Positions 32,075-42,640 of a stretch of DNA of 64,000 bases are shown here, one piece after another. Below the pieces are notes generated by a model. It worked only from the letters and a program-made list of their open reading frames with translations, was not told the origin of the DNA and did no database searches. Source of the DNA: Daucus carota subsp. sativus (Eukaryota; Streptophyta; Magnoliopsida; Apiales; Apiaceae); assembly GCF_001625215.2 (NCBI RefSeq), contig NC_030389.2, positions 2,516,930-2,580,929 on the forward strand, written 5' to 3'. Position numbers and translations under genes: made by a program. Each line of letters starts with the position of its first letter. The stretch's first letter is position 1.

Positions 32075-33422
32075 TAGTGTCCAAACAACTTATAATATCG
32101 TTACCATCAGTTTGTTAACAAATACTTGCTGCTGTAAAGTCACTACAAGAATTTCCAATACTGCCAACAGAAATTACTAACGAAAACTAATCCGTTGGCA
32201 GTTACTAACGAATTACTAACGAAACTCAAATATTTGAAAAGTCAACACGGTCGTGACTAAATTCCAACAGAATACCAACAGATATTTACCAACGGAATAT
32301 TTTGTTGGCAAAATAGGAGGGAAAAATGCCCGCCAAAACTTACCAACAGAAATGCTAAGGGATTTCTATCGGAATTTGACCTACAAAATAGTAAGGGAAT
32401 AGCAACCCATTAGTAGCGAATTACCAACGACCTAGCAACGGTTACAACAAATTTTATTCTGTTAGTATTCCGTTACTACTTCGTTATAAAAGTAAATCGG
32501 TTAAACTTATATCCGTTACCTTCCCGTTAGTAAATGCAGTCCTCAAATTTAATATCGGAACCTAACCAAGAGTAAATGCAGTCCTTTCTCACTTTCTAAA
32601 CCACTCGTTCAACTGCTTATCTAAAAAAACCACTCATTCAAAATTTATTTTCTATTCATTTTTCTTCCTCCCATCTTCTGATCATATACATCGGCAACTT
32701 ACTCTTCTCAATACTCTAAGCAAATCAAGACATACGTTACTGAGGTTAGCTAGTTTTTTTAATTATTTTTTACAGCAATGAAAACATGTTTTTTGAGATT
32801 GTTAAGTACATCATTATTATTTTGTTTAGATTCGGTAATTTAACTTGCAAATTGTTTTAGTGACTCCTGCTGTAAATATGCAGTACTTAGTTTTTTATAC
32901 TGTTTGTGTTTGATTATAATATGCCGGTTTCTTCGTTGAAAAATATGGTATAGGCACCGTTTTTTTCTTGTTAATGTATGAGTGGTAGTGCCAAGCGTGG
33001 GTTTGCTCTTGGTCAGTAGTTTTTTTGTCATTATATATATATGTAGTAGTACTTTTGTGTTGGGTTAAGTTTAGTCTTCTGCTGCTGCTAGGCGCGCAGG
33101 CGCAATCTCTCAGAAAAGTTTACACTTTTTCAAATTTTTGGTATCCTATCAGACATGTATGGTCTACTTTCTGTACGAATTGAATGTCCGAGACTTATTA
33201 TAACATTAAGCGCTTACCAAAAAAAATGTATGTCCAATTAATTTGAATAATTTTTGTCCATCTGTAAAATTAATCCTATAAATTTGCAACGGAAATATCC
33301 CTTTGTTTGGTTCAAATATATGTGCTCACTGTAAAAAATTAAATTATGTATGGATTTATATATACACATTTTAATTAGTTATGAAAATGTATATATTTTT
33401 GTAGGTTACCAAAAAATTAAAT

Positions 33423-34396
33423 ATGGATAATGATCGAGGTTGGATGTATCAAAGGATCGATAGTAGAGGATTCTTAACTCCGGCTTTTGTAAATGGGTTG
33501 GAAAATTTTATGCAATATGTTATATCTCGAGAAGAGTCCATGGATGGGACAAATATTCAATGTCCATGTTTCAAGTGTGAGAATCGTAAATTCTGGAATG
33601 CTGAGACAGTAAAACTGCACTTATTGAAGAAAGGGTTTGTAAAAGATTATTATGTGTGGGATCGACATGGAGAGCCATATATTGCTAGACAAAGTGGAGA
33701 ACAATCCTCCACACATTACTCCAATACCCAAGGTAGAAGAGATGATGACAACTTAATGTACAACATGGTGATGGATGTTGCTGGTCCAAGTTTTGATCCG
33801 GAGATTCCAAATACAGTGGAGTATGCATCAAGGGTTCGAATTATAGCGAGACTTTTAATGATTACTTTGGAATAGTTGAAGAGATTTTGATTGTCGAGTA
33901 TCCACGCTTTCCAGTGAAGAAAACAGTTTTGTTTAAGTGTGAATGGTTCGATCCTACACCAAATGTTGGAACAAGAATTCATCCACGTTATAACATTGTT
34001 GAGGTGAATAAAAGAAAGAGATTGCGTGTGTACGAACCATTTGTACTGGCAATGCAGGCCATGCAAGTCTACTTTTGTAATTATCCAAGTCTTAAACGAG
34101 ACAAGGTTGATTGGCTAGTTGCATGCAAGGTAAAGGCTCGATCACTTGTTGAACTTCCTCAAGCCCCAACATCACATCAAGAACCGTTCCAAGATGATAT
34201 CCCTACACATCTAACTGATATTAGTACGGATGATATTCCCACACATCTAAACGACGAAAGCGGAATTGGAGTAGATTTAGATGATGGTGATGAAACTTCG
34301 GAGGAAGAAATGGAAAATGAATCCGAAGAAAATGGATCTTCAAGAACCGAAGATAGTAATAATTGTGAAGATGAATATATTAATTCTTCCGAATAA
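33423..34396 (+). pseudogene. CACTA transposase (TNP2-type) with the catalytic core deleted
   Basis: From 33423 the product begins MDNDRGWMYQRIDSRGF, followed by IQCPCFKCENRKFW, VKLHLLKKGF and WDRHGE: the N-terminal transposase-associated domain of CACTA elements. Near 33840 the frame changes and the text continues YFGIVEEILIVEYP, VLFKCEWFD, RIHPRYNIVEVN, YEPFVLAMQAMQVYF and DWLVACKVKAR. This is the DUF4216 region that normally lies C-terminal to the transposase. An acidic tail rich in Asp, Glu and Ser follows to 34396. Several hundred residues between the two parts, including the whole TNP2 domain, are absent. The junction is out of frame. Confidence 0.8.
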
Positions 34397-35398
34397 TCCG
34401 TTTTAGTTATCAAGTATGTAATTTTTTTAACATAAATTATAATATTATAATATTATAAAATTATAATCATAATTAAGTTATAAGATATGTGTATATAATT
34501 ATTGTTAAATAATTATGTGTGTGTATATATATGTTATAATTATTTTTATATTATTGTAATTTTAAGTTATTGCGAATATGCAGCATGTTAGGTCGAGTCT
34601 AATAAATTAATTGTATTTTGTGGAAAATATAAATATAGGGTAAACAGAGGATTGGGGTTGGAGACACAAACAAACTAGGGTTTTTCTCTGCTTGTAAGGA
34701 GGCGGCGACTAAGAGTCTGAATCGAGCGGTGAATGACATCGAATGAAGATGAAGAAATTGGCAACTATTTTATCTGTATGTGCTTATTCATTTACCTCTA
34801 CATGTGTGTATCTATGTAGTGTTTATAGTCTATCTCTATCGCTCTTTTCTTCACTATTTTCTTCAATTAATTGAGCTTTGTGTATGTATTTTCTTCGATT
34901 AATGGAGCTTTTTGTATGTATTTTCTTCAATTAAAGTAGCTTTGTCTTTGCTGATGTTATTAACTTGAACTTTGTGATATAAAATGGATTGTGTTGGTTT
35001 AAGTAGTTTATATCTTAGGCTCCTCTATAGTTATTCTACAGACCAACCTGTGAATACCTGTACTTGTGCAACTTCTTGGTCACAAATTTTAAAAGACCAT
35101 TTTTTCCATTGAAGTTAGCATGGCAAGCAACATTGATACAGTTAGACAGAGATCTGAACTTGAGTCCTGGACCCTCTCCCTCAGTCTGTTTTTATGTAAT
35201 ACTAGTCTGACAGTCACATTTAGTTTCTTTGTATGCTCCCCATGACATGTTTTAGACTATATGTTAAATTCTTATGGAAGCAAATTGGTGTTCATTGCTG
35301 TAAACACATGACTATGTTCTATTGCACTGTTTGTTTTTTCGTGATGGTTAAAATTTCAGGTATATTAGATTTAATAAACTTGTTATTTTTATCAGCCC

Positions 35399-36512
35399 AT
35401 GACTAATGATGGAAGCCCTGATGAAGAGGGTATTGGTGCTAAAGGTGTTGGTTTTTCTCAATATGCGAGTCCAAAGAAACGCAGCGGGGTTGCAACTGAT
35501 GGGGGTGTACAAGACTGTGATATGGGTTGACAAAAAAAGCCAACAAACATATGTGAGTTATTTAAATTTCCATATATATGAGGTTTTCTTATATGCTTGC
35601 TGGAAAACCAATAGTTTAATTGTTTTAGGGAGCTTCTAATTTGCACTTTGTAGTTGTTAAGAAGTCTATTTGAATTTTAAACAAAATAAACAGTACTGCA
35701 TGCATGTAGTAAATTACCAGCGCTGTGTTTGATGAGATCAGGTTCCTATTAAGTCTATGAAGAATGTTGTGTTTGATGCGATGGTCAAATAGTAATTTTG
35801 TAGTTAATTATCAACCTTTCCGTTTTCATCTTGCCATCTTGAGATTTTTAAGCTTATCTCTGGCTAGTAAAATCAATTGCCTATAAAGAATGTTGTGTTT
35901 GATGAGGTTGCTATGTGTTTTTCATATTTTTTTGGATTGAATGTGTTGTCTAGATTGATTTCATTGCGTTACTGGGACAACTCTGTTTGTAGATTAGACA
36001 TAGACATTTATGCAGCATCCTTATTTAAGTTCTGGGAAATATCGCATTGAGGTTGTTTCATTTAGTTATCCAATTCTGGGAAACAAGGTTATAATTTTGA
36101 AGTTTTTTCTTTGAAAAATCTGTTTAGTAAGATTTTTGGCGAGTAATATTGTTGCTTGGCGCAGGAAACATTCCTGACACTTTGTGAGCTTCATGAGAAA
36201 GCGGGAGAGCCGGTTGATAAAAATGCAATATTTCTTCAGGCAGCAGGAGGGGTTGACAAGAAAAAGAGGGTGTATGGAGTTGGTTCTTCGCAAAGTCTCT
36301 TCTATAGGTCAAAGACTATTCCTTGCAGTTCATCTTTTGCCGATGCAGAAAATCAAAAATTGCAGGAGGAGTTAAAAGTGATGAAGGAGAAAATGAAAGC
36401 AATGGAGAATCAAATAGCCAAAATTCTCGAGGCTACTTCTGCCGCTGCCCAAGTTACTCAGTCCCCTACCACGCCTAACACTGATCTAGATAGCGAGAAT
36501 GGTGTAGAGTAA
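35399..36512 (+). pseudogene. CACTA accessory (TnpA / Transposase_24-like) gene remnant
   Basis: An exon-like stretch at 35399-35530 follows a TTTTTATCAG acceptor and encodes MTNDGSPDEEGIGAKG and SPKKRSG. The final exon, 36165-36512, follows a GGCGCAG acceptor and encodes ETFLTLCELHEKAGEPVDKN, KKRVYGVGSSQSLFYR, then a coiled coil (LQEELKVMKEKMKAMENQI) and a Ser/Thr-rich end. The KxxRVYGxGS motif and following coiled coil match the C-terminal part of plant En/Spm Transposase_24-type proteins. Upstream exons are not complete. It may still be transcribed, but the element as a whole is defective. Confidence 0.6.
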
Positions 36513-37359
36513 CTAGAGTAGTAGCTATGGTGTATTTAGTATGTTCATGTGCTGTGGTGCAGTTGACTATATTATGATCTAGGACACTAAGTGCTGCAAG
36601 TCTAACATTTAGCTATGGTTAGTTCAAGCATAAGTACAGATTATGCTGTTTTTGGATATATTACTTTTGCTTACTATCGGACGGGTTGAAATATTAGTAC
36701 AACTCTCATCCTATTTTGGATCAATGAAGTGTTAATTGTATGAAAAAGTGTTGTGTTTTATTTAGATTTGCATTTTTATAGATATAGAAATTGAGAAATT
36801 TATACTGTAATATAATACCATAAATTTTAATTTTATAACGAATTTATGTCGAATGTTTGGTTAATGATCTTAAAACTACCATAGTTATTCTGTCAGTGTT
36901 CTGTTACTAAATTTAACAACGGAAAATTCTGTTTGTTTCTTGTTACTAATTTAATAACAGAGATTCTGTTAGAAATTTGTTACTAAATTAACAACAGACC
37001 ATGGGTTGGTAATTTGTTGCTAGAATTAACAACCGAAAGTTCTGATAGTTTTTTGTTATTAGACTAACAACAGATGTTCCGTTAGTAGATTGTTGCTAGA
37101 ATTATCAACGGAATATTCTGTTGGCGAGTGGTGTTTTTTTGGTTACTTTGCAAAGCAAGATGCTGTTATTAATTTGTTACTATTCCGTTGCCAACTTAGT
37201 TACGGACACTTAATCGGTTAGCAAGGTGCTTCCCAACGACGTTTACTCTAACGGTCCAGTTGGGTGGGTATTCCGTTAGGAGTATCTTTTACCAACCGAA
37301 TTTCTTAATTTGCCAACAGAATTTGTCGTTGGCAATAATGAAATTTCTGGTAGTGAGTC

Positions 37360-37856
37360 CATAAATACAAAGAAGTATTGCGAACTCCTTATATTTATGT
37401 CCATTTGAATTGCATGAACAGGGGCTCATGGTCCTCCTTATATTGATGACCTTCTAAGATTAGATGTTTAGAATTCCTTGTAACAACTAAGTGTTGGAAG
37501 ATATATTGTTTTTACTTTTAAAACGAGTCATTATGCTCCCGCTATATAGCTGTTATAGCCGTATATATATAGGAGTGTGTTCGGTACAAACTTACAAACT
37601 TTATACGTTCAACACATATATAATTTGAGTTCAATATTTTTTTATTATATTTTGTTGAACATCGATTAAAACTGTGTTGGAGAAGTACATAAACTAATTT
37701 TTCAATGTAAAAACTGAGTTAAACGTATTATATAATTAATATTTATGATTCTAAACCCTACCCACACCCTAGAGGTATAGTTTAAGTATCTTTATAGATA
37801 TATTCAACACAATGATAATTAGTGTTTTACACCCGATGTTGAATCCTAGTTACAAA
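37360..37856. other. No gene recognised
   Basis: The first bases (CCATAAATACAAAGAAGTAT) continue the sequence interrupted by the CACTA insertion. The rest is AT-rich without recognised content. Confidence 0.4.
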
Positions 37857-37866
37857 TGTGTTGAAT

Positions 37867-38563
37867 AGGGGTGAACATAACCCAATCAAACCGCCCAAAC
37901 CGAACCAAACCAACCCTATTTTAGGCCGATTAAACCGACCCAATCAAAACCGAAACTTGAATGGTTTGATTTTCGAAAAACCCGATTAAATTGGGTTGGG
38001 TCAGGGTTTGACAAATTTTAACCCTTAACCAACCCAACCCAACCCGATTATAATTAAAGGCTTATTAATAAAATATGTTAATTTGATTTAGTCTTTGATT
38101 TACAAATTGCATTGTTTATTGTTGTGATTTATGAATTAGTAACATAAATGCATTGGATTATAACACTCACTCTCGAGGACATGCAATTTCTACAGAATGT
38201 AACTTAAATAGAAGCAAGTTCTTTTTAAGTCCATAAAACTGAGATTTGTATTTGTTTTTGTGTTGAGTTCGAAAGGCCATGGTGCCATATAACACTCCCA
38301 GTGTACCTCAAAATTTTATTTTGATAACCTTGAGCAAGTATATGACTGAAGTTCTTACCCTCTTCCATTGACTAAAGTTTCAATTTGATAGGTGATAAAA
38401 CCCAATTAACCCAACCCGATCCGAACCAACCCGACCTATAGATTGTAGGGTTGGGTTAGATATATATTTTTGGGTAATTGGGTTAAATTTTTAATAAACC
38501 GATTAAATTGGGTTGGGTCGTTTTTTACCTCCAACCCGACCGACCCAACCCGTGTTCACCCCT
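37867..38563. mobile_element. Mutator-like MITE with AACCCAACCCG-rich ends
   Basis: 697 bp. Ends AGGGGTGAACA and TGTTCACCCCT. Flanking 10-mers TGTGTTGAAT (37857-37866) and AGTGTTGAAT (38564-38573) match at 9 of 10 positions. The outer parts consist of degenerate AACCCAACCCGA-type repeats in inverted orientation around an AT-rich middle. No coding capacity. Confidence 0.75.
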
Positions 38564-38574
38564 AGTGTTGAATG

Positions 38575-39825
38575 AGCGATTTATTTATGCGATATTTTTA
38601 AAAACTGTGATGTTTTTTCAAGAATTTTCAATATGAATACTTTCTATAACTAAGGATTTAATCATATCCCTATATATATATATTTATGAGTGAAACTCTT
38701 TTCAATTAATATATTTTCATTTTACAATGGATAAAAATATTCACTTAATTTGTTTGACCTTACTCTTGCTACATATTATATTTAAAAAAGATATTATTTA
38801 TAAATTGTACACAAGTTAAAATTTTATTAAATACTAATTAAATATTTATTTTTGATTTATCTTTCAGAATTTTATATTTATAATAAATCTTTTAATTGAT
38901 TTTGTCCCAAAAATAATAACGAGGCCCCCTGCATGCATACTAATTTTCTAATTAAAATCAGCATTTAAACTAAAACCATTCAATTTAGATATTTAATAAT
39001 AAATTTATGAGTTTTTTATTATTTTAATATTCTTAATTAAAAAGTACAATAAATAAAATTAATACATTATATGAGTAAATAAAATATTAAATATACTTGA
39101 TAAATATGAAGATTTGAATTCTTTTATTAATAAATAATATTGTCATGATAATAGTGCGTTGTGTATAAAAGTCTGGATATATATAATACACTATTTGTTC
39201 ATACTAGCTGTCAACCACAACTATCGTGCATTAAATACACGTTAACCTGAGGGCACATGTTAAACAACCCCTTCATTTAAATTTGTTATATAACATCTCA
39301 AACGGGTGATTGTAGCATTAAATTAAGATAGTGTTTGGGAACATATATTTCATTTCAAATTTCAGATTCCAAATAACAAACATGATTTAAGATGTTATTT
39401 CAAATTCTCAACTTTATATTAGTATTTGAATGTCCAGCATTTCATCAACCTCTACTTTTCAAGAGGCTAAATTATTTCTTGGAAAAAGTAGTCTGAAGTA
39501 AAGTAAGTTAGGGTGTAATATTGATTAAGACACCCCTTTGAAATGTTACATTCATCAATCTGTGAGACTCTGTAGATGCTTTATTATGACTCAAAATCAA
39601 TGACACAGTACTAATACCATGCTATACAAGTTAAACTGCAAGGAATATAATATTATATAGGAAAAAAAATCAAACTTAGAAGGAGTTGTGGGCTCATCCT
39701 CCTTCCGTATCTGAAATTTAAAATTTTTCGAAAATTTGGATATTTCACCCTAAAAACCGAATCGAATATACGATTCAGAGTTTTTTTTTTTATAAATTTC
39801 GATCATTACTTTTTCTAAAACAGGA
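38575..39825. other. AT-rich stretch without a recognised gene
   Basis: Long AT-rich sequence with no supported reading frame or repeat boundary. Confidence 0.4.
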
Positions 39826-39829
39826 TAAC

Positions 39830-40560
39830 GGCAGGTGATCACTTGTTGCCACTTCCTGTACTTGAACCTCCACTTCCGAGAAGAAGTCTGTCCATGCATG
39901 ATTAGCTAAGCCATGGTCTAATCTCTCTTATATCCATCAAACCACAATTAGTTATCGTCTCCGTAACACCTTTCAATAATAATCTTGGGTGTTCCCCTCC
40001 CCCTCTCTTCTCATCCACATATATCATGTCATTAAAATCCTTGATGATACACCATGTTATTGCGGATTTTTATGCCAATTCAGATATCATACTCCACGAC
40101 TCCCTTCTTCTATCCCTCTCAGGGCAGCCATAAAAACCAATATATCGCCATCGATCTGCCGACTTGATCATGTTCCAATAGACCACACACAAAACAAAAT
40201 GTGCTTAATCGCTCGTACTTAAAGTTATTCCAACTCCAGGTGCCTCTTCTCTTTTAATCTTCATCCTTCACTTTAAAGGCATGACAATATCCATAATTAC
40301 CCTGATTCATACATACATTTTTCATGCTCTGTTAACAGTTGAGGAGTCTGTTTTTATGGATACACCGACATAATTCCTCATACTTTGCAGTATCTTGTCT
40401 GAGACAAAACCTTGCGGGAGGTCATATATTTGCACCCATATATCCATTTTATGCAGCTTAACAGCGTCCGGGGCTTCATTTTTTTCCAGTTTGGGAAAGA
40501 TCAACAAGCTCTGCTCGAAAGTCCAAGGGCCACCATCCAAAACTTTCTATAAATACAAGA
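39830..40560 (-). pseudogene. Decayed LINE fragment (DUF4283 plus endonuclease)
   Basis: The minus strand at 40540-40322 reads DGGPWTFEQSLLIFPKL, then IWVQIYDLPQGFVSDKIL, the DUF4283 domain of plant LINE open frame 1-type proteins. Further along the minus strand (about 40180-39990) fragments in changing frames recall the LINE endonuclease: a GFYGCPER-like stretch, WCIIKDFNDM and YVDEKRG. The distance between the two domains is much shorter than in an intact LINE, and stops are frequent. It is a truncated, rearranged relic. Confidence 0.65.
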
Positions 40561-40938
40561 CATGATATAATACAAAAGAGTAGTGTTGTGCCCCTAGACT
40601 GTGTACCTCCATCTCTTCCTTAGATCTCTAGAGTGATTCAAGAACGTGTTGCATTGCAGTCAAGATCATTTTCGAAAAAATGAGGCAATCGAGGTGGGTT
40701 TATCGGATTAATATTGCGCCGCGATTGAATTTCGAGAATACTTTCCGAATTTTTCTTTGATTTGATGAGAGAGATGAAGGAAAGAGGTGTGGTGGAATTT
40801 GGGCTTAAGGATAAATGACGGAAATGTAGAAATTGAGGTGTGAGTTTGGTGCAGGGGTTGGTATTTGGATTTGTAGAGATATGAAGCCATTAAGATCGAG
40901 AGATTTGATTTGGTTGTCTAGTATTTCAATATTTAGGA

Positions 40939-41326
40939 GGTTTAATGACCTTTTAACCCTCAAAGTTTGGAGGGTTGTTCCGGTGCGGCCTCGATGTTTC
41001 AACATGCCAACTAAGATACCAGAAGCAAGTCGATTGGAATATTGTGGCTTCCCTAGAACATAGTGCATACCTACAAAATTGCTAATATCGTGGTTAATTA
41101 CTAACATATATGCTGTCTAAATTTATACATAAAAAATTTACGTGTTTACCTTTTTTGCCCTCAAAGTTTGGAGGGTTGTACCTTTTAACCCTTTTGCCCA
41201 AAATTTACCCATATAAGGGTTAAAAGGTACATTCAGGAAATTTGGAGGGTTGAATCGAACAAGTTGAAACGTCGAGGCCGTATCGGAACGACCTTCCAAA
41301 CTTTGAGGGCTAAAAGGTCGTTAATC
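40939..41326. mobile_element. Fold-back MITE (Mutator-like by target duplication)
   Basis: 388 bp. Outer arms are inverted: TTTAACCCTCAAAGTTTGGA at the left and TCCAAACTTTGAGGGCTAAA at the right, followed inward by a GTTTCAAC / GTTGAAAC pair. Flanking 10-mers ATATTTAGGA (40929-40938) and ATATTTAGAA (41327-41336) match at 9 of 10. Inner copies of CCCTCAAAGTTTGGAGGGTT make the structure more complex than a simple hairpin. Confidence 0.7.
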
Positions 41327-41329
41327 ATA

Positions 41330-41725
41330 TTTAGAAATAAGACATGTTAATTATGTATTCTTTCAATTTTAAGAGCGCGCAAGCGCAAAAATATTTATGC
41401 AATATATTATATAATCAAATATGATTTCAAGTATTAAATTTTTGAAATCGTATTTGTAATTGATTTTCGTTAATTTTGATTGATAGGTTATAAATATAGT
41501 TGAAAACGTTGAAAACTTTATTAATTTTTAAAATTGTATTTTTAGTTTATTCTGGTTCATCGTTTGTAAATATGATTTGCAAATCATATTTTTGAAATCA
41601 TTTTTTAAAAATTGACAATTTAAAACAATACATTTTTATGTATTTTTAACATATTTTAAAACTTGAATATTTTTGTAGAATGCCAATTTATATTATACTT
41701 TTTTTTTACCGTAGATTATATTAAC
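41330..41725. other. No gene recognised
   Basis: AT-rich sequence without supported content. Confidence 0.4.
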
Positions 41726-42186
41726 AAGGGGTGTATTCGATTGAGATTTTATAGATTTTTTTTCCATTAATGAAATTCGAGAGTATTCGATTGAAATTGT
41801 TTCTTGGGATATTCAATTGGATTTTAAATTATGCTACAAAATCTAATGGTAGTCAATTAGGATTTTAAATTATACTTAAAATTCGAAGGTATTCAATTGA
41901 GATTGTTTAAAATTCATTAAAATCTAATGGTATTCAAATGCTGATGGAGATTTATAGATTTAATAAAATGATAAATTTTGTGGATAGTGAATTCTTTAGT
42001 ATATTTAAATTTTTTGAAAACCCATCAAAATCCATGAAATTTTGAAGTATTATGCTTAATCCTAAATAATCGATATCAATTATTTGACTTTCTATCAAGA
42101 ATCCGCATAAAACTAATTACATACTATTTATTAAAATTCATAATAAAAACAACTTATTAAAATCCAAATAAAATACACCCTCTAAA
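41726..42186. mobile_element. MITE with GGGGTGTATTC ends
   Basis: Left GGGGTGTATTCGATTGAGAT pairs with right AAATAAAATACACCCTCT. Interior contains repeated GGTATTCAATTGAGATT-type sequence. The region 52748-54200 contains the same family. Target duplication not resolved. Confidence 0.6.
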
Positions 42187-42640
42187 TTCAGAAACACGTG
42201 AGGTTTGATAAAATATGCACCTATCAAAATTAGAGAGGAGTGCACATTTTATTAGGAAGGTCTTTAGAATCCGGTATCAAAGATAAGTAAATCATCCTTC
42301 ATTTTTCGTAAAAAAAACTACTTTTTATTTTATTTAGGAGAAGGATAATTCAAACCCCTTTCAAAGTCCAAACAGGCCCTTAAATCTTTTGAGCTGCAAG
42401 CCTGCAACAGGGGTTTTAGGCTTTTAGCTCAAATCAGGGTTTAAGACTTTGCTATATTCCTTTTCTTAAATTTCAAAGTCATGGAACTCAATTTTCAAAT
42501 TAGAGATTTTTGTTATCTGGGTTCTTTAAGATTTTCAATTTTGTCAAGTGGGTCAGTAGAAAATTTTGATCTTTCTCACCACAAATCTCTCAGTTTGATT
42601 CACCACTAGTGTGTGTATATATGTAAGTATATACACTAAT

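Larger units (their letters stand above)
32141..37355 (+). mobile_element. CACTA (En/Spm) transposon, internally deleted
   Basis: 5,215 bp. Ends CACTACAAGAATTTC and GAAATTTCTGGTAGTG are inverted, and the 3-bp target duplication AGT lies at 32138-32140 and 37356-37358. Subterminal regions (about 32150-32560 and 36880-37340) carry many direct and inverted copies of motifs like CTAACGGAA and TTCTGTTGG, the usual transposase-binding arrays. Inside are remnants of the transposase gene (N-terminal domain and C-terminal DUF4216 only) and of the accessory gene. The central catalytic part is missing, so it could move only with help from an intact relative. Confidence 0.88.
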
